A stretch of 64,000 bases of DNA from Leptotrichia trevisanii DSM 22070 (lineage in GTDB: Bacteria; Fusobacteriota; Fusobacteriia; Fusobacteriales; Leptotrichiaceae), in assembly GCF_000482505.1 (NCBI RefSeq), contig NZ_AXVL01000009.1, forward strand, positions 1 through 64,000, written 5' to 3'. The translations under genes and the position numbers were made by a program. A model generated the notes under the pieces. It worked only from the letters and a program-made list of their open reading frames with translations, was not told the DNA's origin and did no database searches. Every line of letters begins with the position of its first letter. Positions within the stretch are counted from its first letter, which is position 1. Below are positions 52,388 to 61,544 of the stretch, piece by piece.

Positions 52388-52831
52388 TTAAATTTTTAAA
52401 ACCAATCTCATAGGAGTAAATTTAATTCCATCTTTTTCCTTTTCTTCATCAATTTTTTCAAAACCTAGTTTTTTATATATCGGTATCGCATACCTTGAAG
52501 AATTTACAGTTATATACGAGTTTTTATTATTCTTTAAAATAAATTGCATTAAATTTTTTCCAATTTTTTTGCCCTGAGATAATTTTTCTACAAAAAATAA
52601 AGTTATATGCCTTTTTTCTTCATCAGTTGCAATAATACCTTTTAAAACATTATCTTTAAAAGCTCCAAAAATTTTAAACGAAGCTGTTATTTGTTTATTG
52701 TCAACAAAACTACAAAAAGTTTCCATACCCATTTCCGTATAACTTTCATCTTTGCTTTCCAAATAAGCTCTTTTAGCAAATAATAGAGCTTCACTTTTTT
52801 CCTTATCAAACAGTTGTTTAATCTCTATCAT
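52388..52831 (-). CDS. GNAT-family N-acetyltransferase
   Basis: 147 residues. A GNAT fold with the acetyl-CoA loop QGKKIGKNLMQF (QxxGxG/A) and the C-terminal YKKLGFEKI. Substrate unknown. No signal. AT-rich. Between the truncated ATPase and mutS2. Confidence 0.85.
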   Translation of the reverse strand: MIEIKQLFDKEKSEALLFAKRAYLESKDESYTEMGMETFCSFVDNKQITASFKIFGAFKDNVLKGIIATDEEKRHITLFFVEKLSQGKKIGKNLMQFILKNNKNSYITVNSSRYAIPIYKKLGFEKIDEEKEKDGIKFTPMRLVLKI

Positions 52832-52920
52832 AATAAGTTCCTTCCTAGTATTTTTTCTACTAAAATTATACTAACACTAATTTAAAGCTACAATGAAAAT
52901 TAAGTTGTTATCCAAAAATC

Positions 52921-55260
52921 CTACTTCAAAATAACCACCGTACACCCAATTCCACCTTCATTTTGATTGGCATCTTTAAATTCTGTTACATATTTTGAAG
53001 TTCTTAGGTATTCGTGGATTTTTTTTCTTAGTACCATTGTTCCTTTTCCGTGAATTATGTAGATTTCGTGGTAGCCTGTTAGCATTGCTCTGTCCATGTA
53101 TGTTTCTAGTTCTGCGATTGCTTCGTCGGCATTCATTCCACGTAAGTCAATTTCTCCTCGTACTTGGGAAGTTCGTTTTAATGAGGCGAAGTTTTTGAAT
53201 TTATTTGTTTTTTTCTTCTGGATTTTTACAATGTCGTCAGTTGATACAACCAGCTTTAATATTCCAGTTTGGACTTGGATACGGTTGTTTGACATTATTT
53301 TCAAAATTTTTCCATTTTGGTTCATTGTTTTTACAAGCACTTCTTCCCCAACAGCAAAATCCGCATTTTGAGTAATAACTTTCTTTTCCTTTACATTTTT
53401 CTTTTTATCCGTAATAAATGATTCACGTAGCATATTCAGGCTTCTTTGAGCATTTTTTGCATCTTCTTTCTTAGATTCCTCGCTGTTAATTTTGTCAATC
53501 AGGTTTTTGGCTTTTGCCTGCATATTTTTCAAGTAATTGTCAGCTTCCTCGTAGGCACGTTTTATAATTTCATTTCTTTCATTTTCAAGTTTTATCATTT
53601 TTTCTTCATAAGTAGTCTTTTGCTTGTCAAGTTCCGTTCTTGTTGCTTCCAATTGTGCCTGCATTGTTTCCAGCTCGTCATTTTTTTCCTTTATTGATTT
53701 TAGCATTTCTTCAACACGCTGATTATCTTCACTTATGTAGCTTTTTGCATTTTCAATCACTTCTTCGCTAATTCCGTATTTTCTTGCAATTATAAGGGCG
53801 TTACTTTCCCCTGGTATTCCTTCCAGCAGTCTGTACGTTGGAGACAACGTTTCCACGTCAAATTCCATTGAGGCACTTTTAATTCCTGTTGTGTTAAAGG
53901 CGTATGCTTTTACTTCGCTGTAATGGGTTGTAATTATGGAAGTTACATGCTTTTTGTTCAGATAATCAATGATTGCCATTGCAAAAGCCGCTCCTTCCAT
54001 CGGATCAGTTCCACTTCCTAATTCATCCATTAATACAAGTGATTTACCGTTTGCATGTTCAATTATATCTTTTATCTTGCTAACATGCCCTGAAAATGAG
54101 GATAAGTTTTGCTCCAGACTTTGTTCGTCCCCAATGTCAGCCAGTACATTGTGAAAATATCCAATTTCAGTTTTTTCATTTGCAGGAATCGGGATACCAG
54201 ATAATGCCATAATTGTAAGAAGTCCAGCCACTTTCAATGTTACTGTCTTCCCTCCAGTATTAGGCCCTGTAATAAGCATTATATTCTCAGGATTCCCAAG
54301 TTCAAAGTTAATCGGCACAACCGCATTTTCATCAATCAATGGATGTCTTGCTTCAACCAGTTTCAAATATTCCTTGTTAATAATTTTTGGAACAATACAT
54401 TTTTTATTAACTGAATAAGTCGTTTTCGCATCAATAAAGTCCAGTCTTTCCAAAATTTCCTTAATTTCTAGAATTTCTTCTTTTTTTGTCTTCACAAGCT
54501 CTGTAATTCTAAGCAGTATTTTTCTAATTTCCTCACGCTCACGAGCCTCATATTCACGCAATTTATTGTTTAATGAAACAACATTTAAAGGCTCAATGTA
54601 AACTGTACTTCCAGTTGCAGATCTATCGTGTTCAATTCCTTTTATAAGCCCTTTAAAATCAGTCTTTACAGCAATTACATATCTGTCGTTTCTTTGAGTT
54701 ATTATTCTTTCCTGAATAGCATTTTGCGTACTTTTATTGGAAATCAGCTCGTCAAATTTCTCTTTAATATTTGCATTAATATTCTGCTTCTGCCTTCTCA
54801 CATCACGAAGTCCAATCGAAGCTTCATCCTTTAACACTCCTTCATCATTAATTGCTTCTGAAATAAAGTTCTCAATATCCTTAACTTCCTCAACATCGCT
54901 AAACAGATTCCAAATCGTTCTATATTTATCCCTGACATTCTTAGCCCTGCTCTTAGAAATCCTAAAAATCGTCAAATTTTTCTTCAAAACCGCCAAATCC
55001 TCAGCACTCAAATAAGATCCAATAATATCAATGGAATTCATCATCTTAGTAATATCCGCAAGCCCCGCAAGCTCCAATCCATCATCATACTTATAAAAGT
55101 CAATCATCTCCATCATAAGCATAAGTTCTTTATCCAAAACCGACTTTTCCTTTATAATATCAATATCCAGAAACTTTTCTTTCGTCTTCTCCAATCTTGA
55201 TAAATCAATAAGTTCATTAACTATCTTATAAAATTCCAATACATCATAATTTTTTTCCAT
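52921..55260 (-). CDS. mutS2: Endonuclease MutS2
   Basis: 779 residues. ATPase core with Walker A GPNTGGKT and Walker B LVLMDELGSGTDP, a long coiled coil (about 500-610), and a C-terminal Smr nuclease domain beginning DLRGMNADEAI and ending VVILK. MutS2 suppresses recombination and in Bacillus rescues collided ribosomes. RBS position not strong. Full length, not a mismatch-repair MutS (no mismatch-binding domain). Confidence 0.97.
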   Translation of the reverse strand: MEKNYDVLEFYKIVNELIDLSRLEKTKEKFLDIDIIKEKSVLDKELMLMMEMIDFYKYDDGLELAGLADITKMMNSIDIIGSYLSAEDLAVLKKNLTIFRISKSRAKNVRDKYRTIWNLFSDVEEVKDIENFISEAINDEGVLKDEASIGLRDVRRQKQNINANIKEKFDELISNKSTQNAIQERIITQRNDRYVIAVKTDFKGLIKGIEHDRSATGSTVYIEPLNVVSLNNKLREYEAREREEIRKILLRITELVKTKKEEILEIKEILERLDFIDAKTTYSVNKKCIVPKIINKEYLKLVEARHPLIDENAVVPINFELGNPENIMLITGPNTGGKTVTLKVAGLLTIMALSGIPIPANEKTEIGYFHNVLADIGDEQSLEQNLSSFSGHVSKIKDIIEHANGKSLVLMDELGSGTDPMEGAAFAMAIIDYLNKKHVTSIITTHYSEVKAYAFNTTGIKSASMEFDVETLSPTYRLLEGIPGESNALIIARKYGISEEVIENAKSYISEDNQRVEEMLKSIKEKNDELETMQAQLEATRTELDKQKTTYEEKMIKLENERNEIIKRAYEEADNYLKNMQAKAKNLIDKINSEESKKEDAKNAQRSLNMLRESFITDKKKNVKEKKVITQNADFAVGEEVLVKTMNQNGKILKIMSNNRIQVQTGILKLVVSTDDIVKIQKKKTNKFKNFASLKRTSQVRGEIDLRGMNADEAIAELETYMDRAMLTGYHEIYIIHGKGTMVLRKKIHEYLRTSKYVTEFKDANQNEGGIGCTVVILK

Positions 55261-55404
55261 TTTCTTTCCCTCAACATTCTTTTTAATTTCAAATATCTAT
55301 CTAATTTTAAGATTATTTTTATTAATAAATATTTTCTATTTTACTTATTTCTTATTTTAACGCAAGGGCATCAGACGCCATGCCCTTGCATCCCCGCTTC
55401 CCGA

Positions 55405-55545
55405 ATTTCAATTTTACAGAAAAAGACAAAACTCGCTTTTAATAAAAGTTATTTTCGCTCCATAAAGTTATTGTCAATTCAAATGTAGTAGAAAAGCTCA
55501 AACAAGTTGTCTTTTACTGAAAAATTAAAATCTCGGAAATTTATA
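55405..55545. repeat. Internal imperfect inverted repeat sharing core with 24.7 kb repeat
   Basis: AATTTTACAGAAAAAGACAAAACTCGC (in pieces) on the left faces GCTCAAACAAGTTGTCTTTTACTGAAAAATT on the right. The pair ACTCGC ... GCTCAAACA is also the centre of the repeat at 24731-24832, here separated by about 70 bp. Confidence 0.45.
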
Positions 55546-55745
55546 ACAATTTTTTTAATTTTTCCACATTTATTTTAATCAAATTAAAAACGTCGTGATT
55601 TTTTTGAAATGAAATTGACTGTCTGAGCTCTTTCAAAATTTTTAGACTATAATTAGTTTAAGGAATTATAATAACCTTTGTTAAAAAGCAAGTTTCAATT
55701 TCGTAGTAATTCAGGTTTATCCAAATAATAAATGTTTAGACTACT

Positions 55746-55766
55746 TTCCCAAATAAAATTTGGGAA
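55746..55766. repeat. Perfect 9-bp hairpin
   Basis: TTCCCAAAT (55746-55754) pairs with ATTTGGGAA (55758-55766) around a 3-nt loop. No T run, so it is not a terminator. Confidence 0.5.
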
Positions 55767-55903
55767 TATTTCAAAAAAATGCTTAGACAAGCCGGGGATG
55801 CAAGGGGGATGGCGACTGTTCCCCCTTGCCTCGTCTTATTTTGTTAAAATTATAGCACATTTTGTAATAATTTAAAATCGCTATTTAATATAAAGCCTTT
55901 TTA

Positions 55904-55912
55904 TGATATAAT
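55904..55912 (+). promoter_or_regulatory. Extended -10 promoter of ppc
   Basis: TGA followed by TATAAT (55907-55912). The -35 (TTTAAT) is weak. The leader to the ATG is about 70 nt. Confidence 0.5.
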
Positions 55913-55991
55913 TTAAAAGATGAAATATTGAAAAAATAAATAATATAAACAATAAATACAATTACCATAAAAGAAAGAGAGTGTGAAATAA

Positions 55992-58793
55992 ATGGATTTA
56001 AAAAATTTACCGATAACTCCTTTGCCATCAGTAAAACTGGATGAACGTCAGGAAGATTTACTTGTTCATAATGAGCTGTTTTCCAATTTGCTGGGGGAAA
56101 CGATTTTTAGATATGCGGGTTTACATATTTATGAGGTTACTGAAAAATTGAAGGAGGCTTCCAGTAAATATTACAAGACGCAGAAACAGGAGGCTAGGAA
56201 AAATTTGTCGTCTTTTTGTTCGGATCTTACTGATGCGGAAATTTTACGTGTGATAAGAGGTTTTTCGATTTTTTCAGCACTTGCAAATATCGCTGAAGAT
56301 GTGTATCAGACTCATGAACAGCGATATGCAAAAATTTCCAACAAGTTGCAGATTGGATCTCTTGAAAAATCATTAAAAAATTTGAAGGAAAAAGGGATTA
56401 ATCAGGAAAAAATATTGAAAGCTATGGAAAGGGTTTCAATTGTTCCAGTTTTGACAGCACATCCAACACAGGTTCAAAGAAAGAGTATTCTGGATTTAAC
56501 AAAGAAATTAACTGATATTCTAGATAAATATGAAAATGTAAAATCTCATCAGATTGATGAAAATGAATGGCTGAATGACTTAAGCCGTGGTATTCAAATC
56601 TGGTGGCAAACTGCGATGTTGCGGGCTACCAAATTGCGTGTAACAGATGAAATAAGCAATGCTCTAAGTTACTACAACATTACATTTTTCGATGAAATCC
56701 CACGACTTATGAATAAATTTCAGGAAATCTCAAAAACATTGGGAAATTCTGAATTAAAATCTCAGGCTCTGCTTCCGCTTACAATGGGAATGTGGATTGG
56801 CGGAGATAGGGATGGAAACCCTTATGTTACAGTAAACACGCTGGAGCAGTCGGCACAGGAGCAGGCTATAAAATTATTCCAGCATTATCTGGATGTGGTT
56901 CGTGAAATTTACAGAGATTTGTCAATGTCAATTTCTATGACAAATGTAACTGAGGAACTGCAAAAACTGGCTGATGCTTCTGGAGAAGTTTCACCACATC
57001 GTACACGTGAGCCATATCGTCGTGCATTGACAACAATAACGGATAGACTACTTGCCACAGCTTATAATCTATGTGATTACAACCGTGATTTATTACCACC
57101 AAAAAGAAAAAACGGGATTGACATTCCTTACAAATCAGCCAGCGAATTTACATACGACTTGGTAATTGTGGCAGAATCACTTAAAAAGAACAATAGCGAA
57201 TTTTTGGCACAAGGAAAATTAAACAACTTAATCAGTGCTACAAAAATATTCGGATTCCACCTTGCGACAATTGATTTAAGACAGGATTCCAGCGTTCATG
57301 AGGTATGTGTTGCAGAACTCCTGAAAAGTGCAAACATTCTAGGGGATTACCTGAGTCTGTCAGAAGATGCAAGATGTGAAATTTTACTGCGTGAACTGGA
57401 ACACGATCCCAGAATTTTAAGCGATCCGACAATTCCACAAAGTGAAACACTAGCCTCAGAACTTGCAATTTACAGAAAGGCAAAATTTCTGAGGGAACGT
57501 TTTGGAGATAAAATTATTGAAAAAAATCTGATCTCTCATGCAACAAGCGTTTCAGATATGTTAGAGATAGCTATTTTACTAAAAGAAGCCAATCTTGCAA
57601 AAGGAAATGAAGGAAATGAATTTTGTGATTTACAGATTGTTCCACTTTTTGAAACAGTGGAAGATTTAATTGCAGCTCCTGATATTTTGAGAAAATGGTT
57701 TAACTTGCCATTAGTGAAAAAATGGATGGATAAAAAAGGACGAAAACAGGAAGTTATGCTAGGATATTCAGACAGCAACAAAGACGGTGGATACCTAAGT
57801 TCAAGCTGGTCCTTATACAAGGCACAAAAAGAACTGACTGCAATCGGACGTGAATTTGATGTGGAAATCTCATTCTTCCATGGACGTGGTGGAACAGTCG
57901 GACGTGGTGGAGGGCCAAGCTATGAAGCCATCTTAGCACAGCCTGAAGGAAGTACAGACGGAACTATCAGACTTACGGAGCAAGGGGAAGTAATCGGTGC
58001 TAAATACGGAAATCCAGATTTAGGACTGAAAAACTTGGAAGCATTAGTTTCAGCAGCTCTTGAGTCAACTGCATTGACAGTGGAAGATGCAAACTGGGAA
58101 GAATATGAAAAAATAATAGAAAATGTTTCAGAATTAAGCTATTATGCCTACCGTGACTTAGTTTACAATACAGACGGATTTTCAGACTTTTTCTTTGAAG
58201 TTACGCCAATAAACTTTATTGCAGGGTTAAATATCGGATCAAGGCCATCCTCACGTAAAAAGACACAATCGCTGGAAAGCCTGAGAGCAATCCCATGGGT
58301 ATTCTCATGGTCCCAAGCCAGAATAATGCTGCCAGGCTGGTACGGTGTTGGAACAGCATTTACAAAATGGATTGACAATGATAGTAAAAAACTGGAAATT
58401 CTGCAAAATATGTACAAACAATGGCCATTTTTCCGTTCAACAATTTCAAATGTTGACATGGTTTTATCAAAAACAGATTTATCAATTTTTTCCGAATATG
58501 TAAAACTGGCAAGTGATCAGGAAACTGCACAAAAAATCTTTAACGAAATTGAAAAGGAATGGGTTTTAACAATTGACATTTTGAAAAAAATCACAGGAAA
58601 CAATGTTTTGCTGGCAGATAATCCAGAACTGGCAAGCAGCTTGCGAAATCGTCTGCCATATTTTGACTCAATGAACTATTTGCAAATTGAATTAATAAAA
58701 CGTTCAAGAGCTGGGGATGATTCAGAAGAATTGAGAAAAGCTATTCACATTTCAATAAACGGACTGGCAACAGGACTTCGTAATAGCGGATAA
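55992..58793 (+). CDS. ppc: Phosphoenolpyruvate carboxylase
   Basis: 933 residues, full length. Catalytic His is in LTAHPTQVQR, followed by GGDRDGNPYVT, GYSDSNKDGGYL and FHGRGGTVGRGGGP. The C-terminal end, LRNSG-like (ATGLRNSG), is the conserved tail. It carboxylates PEP to oxaloacetate, which replenishes C4 acids for amino-acid synthesis and fermentative succinate. Start ATG with AAAGAGAG nearby. Own terminator. Confidence 0.97.
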   Translation: MDLKNLPITPLPSVKLDERQEDLLVHNELFSNLLGETIFRYAGLHIYEVTEKLKEASSKYYKTQKQEARKNLSSFCSDLTDAEILRVIRGFSIFSALANIAEDVYQTHEQRYAKISNKLQIGSLEKSLKNLKEKGINQEKILKAMERVSIVPVLTAHPTQVQRKSILDLTKKLTDILDKYENVKSHQIDENEWLNDLSRGIQIWWQTAMLRATKLRVTDEISNALSYYNITFFDEIPRLMNKFQEISKTLGNSELKSQALLPLTMGMWIGGDRDGNPYVTVNTLEQSAQEQAIKLFQHYLDVVREIYRDLSMSISMTNVTEELQKLADASGEVSPHRTREPYRRALTTITDRLLATAYNLCDYNRDLLPPKRKNGIDIPYKSASEFTYDLVIVAESLKKNNSEFLAQGKLNNLISATKIFGFHLATIDLRQDSSVHEVCVAELLKSANILGDYLSLSEDARCEILLRELEHDPRILSDPTIPQSETLASELAIYRKAKFLRERFGDKIIEKNLISHATSVSDMLEIAILLKEANLAKGNEGNEFCDLQIVPLFETVEDLIAAPDILRKWFNLPLVKKWMDKKGRKQEVMLGYSDSNKDGGYLSSSWSLYKAQKELTAIGREFDVEISFFHGRGGTVGRGGGPSYEAILAQPEGSTDGTIRLTEQGEVIGAKYGNPDLGLKNLEALVSAALESTALTVEDANWEEYEKIIENVSELSYYAYRDLVYNTDGFSDFFFEVTPINFIAGLNIGSRPSSRKKTQSLESLRAIPWVFSWSQARIMLPGWYGVGTAFTKWIDNDSKKLEILQNMYKQWPFFRSTISNVDMVLSKTDLSIFSEYVKLASDQETAQKIFNEIEKEWVLTIDILKKITGNNVLLADNPELASSLRNRLPYFDSMNYLQIELIKRSRAGDDSEELRKAIHISINGLATGLRNSG

Positions 58794-58802
58794 TATAAAT
58801 AG

Positions 58803-58843
58803 AGGAATTTTTCTAATCAAAAATTAGGATTATTCCTTTTTTT
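58803..58843 (+). terminator. ppc terminator
   Basis: AGGAAT (58803-58808) pairs with ATTCCT (58832-58837), with inner CTAAT/ATTAG, then a T run. Confidence 0.85.
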
Positions 58844-58953
58844 CTGAAAAGATTTTCAAAAAATTTTTCTTCATTCATTTTATATTCATAAAACTGTTCT
58901 ATAATGTATTCAAGATAAAGAATAACAAAAACGAATATTAAAGGAGAAAAGCC

Positions 58954-59271
58954 ATGAAAAAGAAAATTTTAAGTATCACACTATTATCAATTATGATACT
59001 AGGAATGTCAATAACTGCAAATGCAAAAAGCAAACACAAATACAACAGACACATTGCTTCAAGTAGCTACATTGGAGTAAACAAAGCAACAAAAATCGCA
59101 TTGAAAAAAATACCAGGAGCAAACAGTTCTCACGTGAAGGAAATCCATCTTGACAGAGAAAATGGAAAAATGGTTTATGAAGGTGAAATTTACTACAACG
59201 GATGGGAATATGAATTCGACATTGATGCAGTAACTGGTACAATTGTAAAATGGAAAGCAGAGAGAGATTAA
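58954..59271 (+). CDS. Secreted PepSY-domain protein
   Basis: 105 residues. Signal peptide (KKKILSITLLSIMILGMSITANA, cleavage near 24) followed by a PepSY domain (KATKIALKKIPGANSSHVKEIHLDRENGKMVYEGEI). PepSY modules inhibit proteases or regulate signal transduction. It lies directly before a response regulator and kinase gene, 130 bp away, a common arrangement in which the PepSY protein may modulate or be controlled by the kinase. Confidence 0.88.
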   Translation: MKKKILSITLLSIMILGMSITANAKSKHKYNRHIASSSYIGVNKATKIALKKIPGANSSHVKEIHLDRENGKMVYEGEIYYNGWEYEFDIDAVTGTIVKWKAERD

Positions 59272-59401
59272 TAGAAACAAATTAAAATATATTCTTGCAG
59301 AGGGCTTAATTGAGATGGTATTATTTTCAATTTACTCTCTTTTTTATTTATTAAATTTATGATATACTCAAAAAAAAATACAGTTGAAAGGAATATTTAA
59401 A

Positions 59402-60082
59402 ATGAAAATTTTGCTGGCAGAAGATGAAATAGACTTGAATAATATCGTTACAAAATATCTTAAAAAAAATGGTTACAGTGTAGACAGTGTTTTTGATGGA
59501 GAAGAAACCTTGGATTATTTAAAATACAGCGAATACGATCTGGTAATTCTGGATATTATGATGCCGAAAGTAAATGGCTTTGAAGTTATAAAAAAACTTA
59601 GAGATAAAGGAAATCACACCGCTATTCTTGTACTTACTGCGAGAAACAGCCCAGATGACAAGGTAACAGGGCTAGATTTGGGAGCAGACGACTATATTGT
59701 GAAACCATTTGACTTTAATGAGCTTATGGCAAGAATCAGGGCAGTTGTGAGAAGAAAATACGGCAACAGTTCAAATAAACTTGTGACAGGAAATTTGGTT
59801 CTGAATACTTCTGAAAAGTCAGTAACAAGGGATGGAAAACAGATAGAATTAACAGGAAAGGAATACGAGGTTCTGGAATATCTTATGCAGAATAAAAACA
59901 GGATTTTGAGCAAGGAGCAGATTAAGCAGCATGTTTGGAGCTATGATTATGAAGGGGATTCTAATATAGTTGACGTTCTGATAAAAAATATTAGAAAAAA
60001 AATAAATATAGCAGATGGAAAACAGATAATTTTTACAAAAAGAGGACTCGGATACATTATATACTCGAGTCTACAAAATTAA
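59402..60082 (+). CDS. OmpR/PhoB-family response regulator
   Basis: 226 residues from ATG 59402 (MKILLAEDEIDLNNIV); an in-frame TTG at 59384 is less well placed, while AAAGGA lies 9 nt before the ATG. Receiver with the acceptor Asp in LVILDIMMPKVNG and VKPF; winged-helix C-terminus ends KRGLGYIIY. Its kinase is the next gene. Pairs with PepSY gene upstream. Confidence 0.94.
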   Translation: MKILLAEDEIDLNNIVTKYLKKNGYSVDSVFDGEETLDYLKYSEYDLVILDIMMPKVNGFEVIKKLRDKGNHTAILVLTARNSPDDKVTGLDLGADDYIVKPFDFNELMARIRAVVRRKYGNSSNKLVTGNLVLNTSEKSVTRDGKQIELTGKEYEVLEYLMQNKNRILSKEQIKQHVWSYDYEGDSNIVDVLIKNIRKKINIADGKQIIFTKRGLGYIIYSSLQN

Positions 60083-60119
60083 ACTAATAAAAGTTAAATG
60101 GAAGGAATAGCTGAAAACA

Positions 60120-61472
60120 TTGAAAAATAAGATAAATAAAATTTGGGAAAATCTCTCTGTAACTGTAAAAATAACCCTCTGGTACACTGCTTTTATCGTA
60201 ATTTTAATATCGGTTATGCTATCCGTATCTTTTACTATTGCAGACAAGATGACCGGGGATTTGAATCAGAGGGAGCTTATGGAATCAGTAGTTGAGATGG
60301 CTTCCGAGATGATTTCCAATCCTGATGAGTTTGATGACTTTGATGACGGGATTTATTTTGTGAAGTATAATAGTGCCGGGATAGAAATGGCTGGAATGTC
60401 GCCAAGAGGCTTTGACTTGACGTTAAATTTTGCAGAAAACACAGTCAGAACTTATGAAAAAAATGGAGAGAAATACTATTATTTTGACAAAAAAATAAAC
60501 GCTCCCGAAGGGGAATGGATCAGGGGAATTATCCCAGTAAGCAAGTTGACAAATGAAGTAAATAGAATGCTTTTAATAATTTTAATTTCAAGTCCGTTAT
60601 TACTGCTAATAATAATTTATGGCGGATATAAAATTATAAAAAAAGCCTTAAATCCCGTAGCCAAAATATCAGGTACAGCTTCAGAAATTCAAAAAAACGG
60701 TGATTTTTCTAAAAGAATTGAAATTGATGAAGGAAAAGATGAAATACACAAGATGGCAAATGCCTTTAATGAAATGCTAAACTCGCTTGAAAATTCTTAC
60801 ATACGTGAAAAACAGTTCAGTTCAGATGTTTCACATGAGCTTCGTACACCTATAAGCGTCATACTTACAGAAAGCCAGTATTCAATGGAATATGCAGATA
60901 CTTTAGAAGAGGCAAAAGATTCCTTTTCTGTTATTCAGCGTCAAGCCAAAAGAATGTCCAAGCTAATAAATCAAATAATGGAACTTTCCAAAATAGAAAA
61001 ACAGACAGTAATTGAATTACAAAAAATAAATTTTTCAGAAACAGTGGAAAAAATACTGGAAGACTGTAAAAATCTGCTGGGTAAAAAAAATATAAAAATT
61101 TCAAAAGCTGTTGAACAAAACATATTTATAAACGCTGATAAAGTAATGATGGAAAGGCTGCTTGACAATTTGCTTAGTAATGCAATGAAATTTACGAAGG
61201 ACAAAATAAGCGTAAAGCTGTATTCAGAAAATGAAAGCTGTATTTTGGAAATTGAAGACAACGGAATTGGAATCTCCGAAGATGATAAAAAACTTATCTG
61301 GGGCAGATTTTACCAAGTAAACGGTTCACGAAACAAAAAGATAAACAAAGGTTTTGGGCTAGGGCTTTTCCTAGTTTCTAAAATTATTGAGCAACATAAC
61401 GCAAGTATTGGAGTTGAAAGCGAACTGAATGAAGGGACAAAATTTGTTGTTAAATTTATAAGAATTAATTAA
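60120..61472 (+). CDS. Sensor histidine kinase
   Basis: 450 residues starting at TTG (MKNKINKIWENLSVTVKI), 37 bp after the regulator. TM1 about 20-42, a short extracellular sensor (43-150), TM2 about 151-172, HAMP, HisKA with His239 in DVSHELRTP, and HATPase (NLLSNAMKFT, DNGIGI, GFGLGLFLV). Forms a complete two-component system with the preceding regulator. The SD (GGAAGGA) is about 13 nt from TTG, so initiation may be weak. Confidence 0.92.
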   Translation: MKNKINKIWENLSVTVKITLWYTAFIVILISVMLSVSFTIADKMTGDLNQRELMESVVEMASEMISNPDEFDDFDDGIYFVKYNSAGIEMAGMSPRGFDLTLNFAENTVRTYEKNGEKYYYFDKKINAPEGEWIRGIIPVSKLTNEVNRMLLIILISSPLLLLIIIYGGYKIIKKALNPVAKISGTASEIQKNGDFSKRIEIDEGKDEIHKMANAFNEMLNSLENSYIREKQFSSDVSHELRTPISVILTESQYSMEYADTLEEAKDSFSVIQRQAKRMSKLINQIMELSKIEKQTVIELQKINFSETVEKILEDCKNLLGKKNIKISKAVEQNIFINADKVMMERLLDNLLSNAMKFTKDKISVKLYSENESCILEIEDNGIGISEDDKKLIWGRFYQVNGSRNKKINKGFGLGLFLVSKIIEQHNASIGVESELNEGTKFVVKFIRIN

Positions 61473-61476
61473 TTTT

Positions 61477-61515
61477 AAAAGGGATAATCTCTATTTCGAG
61501 AAAATCCCTTATTTT
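61477..61515. terminator. Bidirectional terminator kinase / adhE
   Basis: AAGGGAT (61479-61485) pairs with ATCCCTT (61504-61510), with an inner TCTC/GAGA stem. T runs occur on both strands. Confidence 0.85.
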
Positions 61516-61544
61516 TTCACTTTATTTTATATCAAAAATTTTAA

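Larger units (their letters stand above)
55361..55831. repeat. Element bounded by inverted hairpin repeats
   Basis: Left arm: GCAAGGGCAT (55362-55371) pairs with ATGCCCTTGC (55380-55389), then ATCCCCGC. Right arm: GCCGGGGATGCAAGGGGG (from 55791) pairs internally with CCCCCTTGC (55821-55829). The two arms are reverse complements of one another over about 40 bp, and where they differ the stem of each is still paired. No transposase is present. Confidence 0.55.
55261..55991. other. 731-bp gene-free region with repeat-bounded element and ppc promoter
   Basis: No coding frame supported. An element of about 470 bp (55361-55831) is bounded by inverted hairpins; inside are a long imperfect inverted repeat (55405-55545) and a perfect 9-bp hairpin (55746-55766). 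An extended -10 for ppc (55907-55912) follows. Confidence 0.6.

Noticed and set aside
55861-55877. A third-party match to the PerR-box-like motif upstream of ppc (TTTGTAAT-A-ATTTAAAA)
   Set aside because: It lies about 30 bp upstream of the -10 rather than behind it, and the right half mostly follows AT bias. The ppc gene has no peroxide role.
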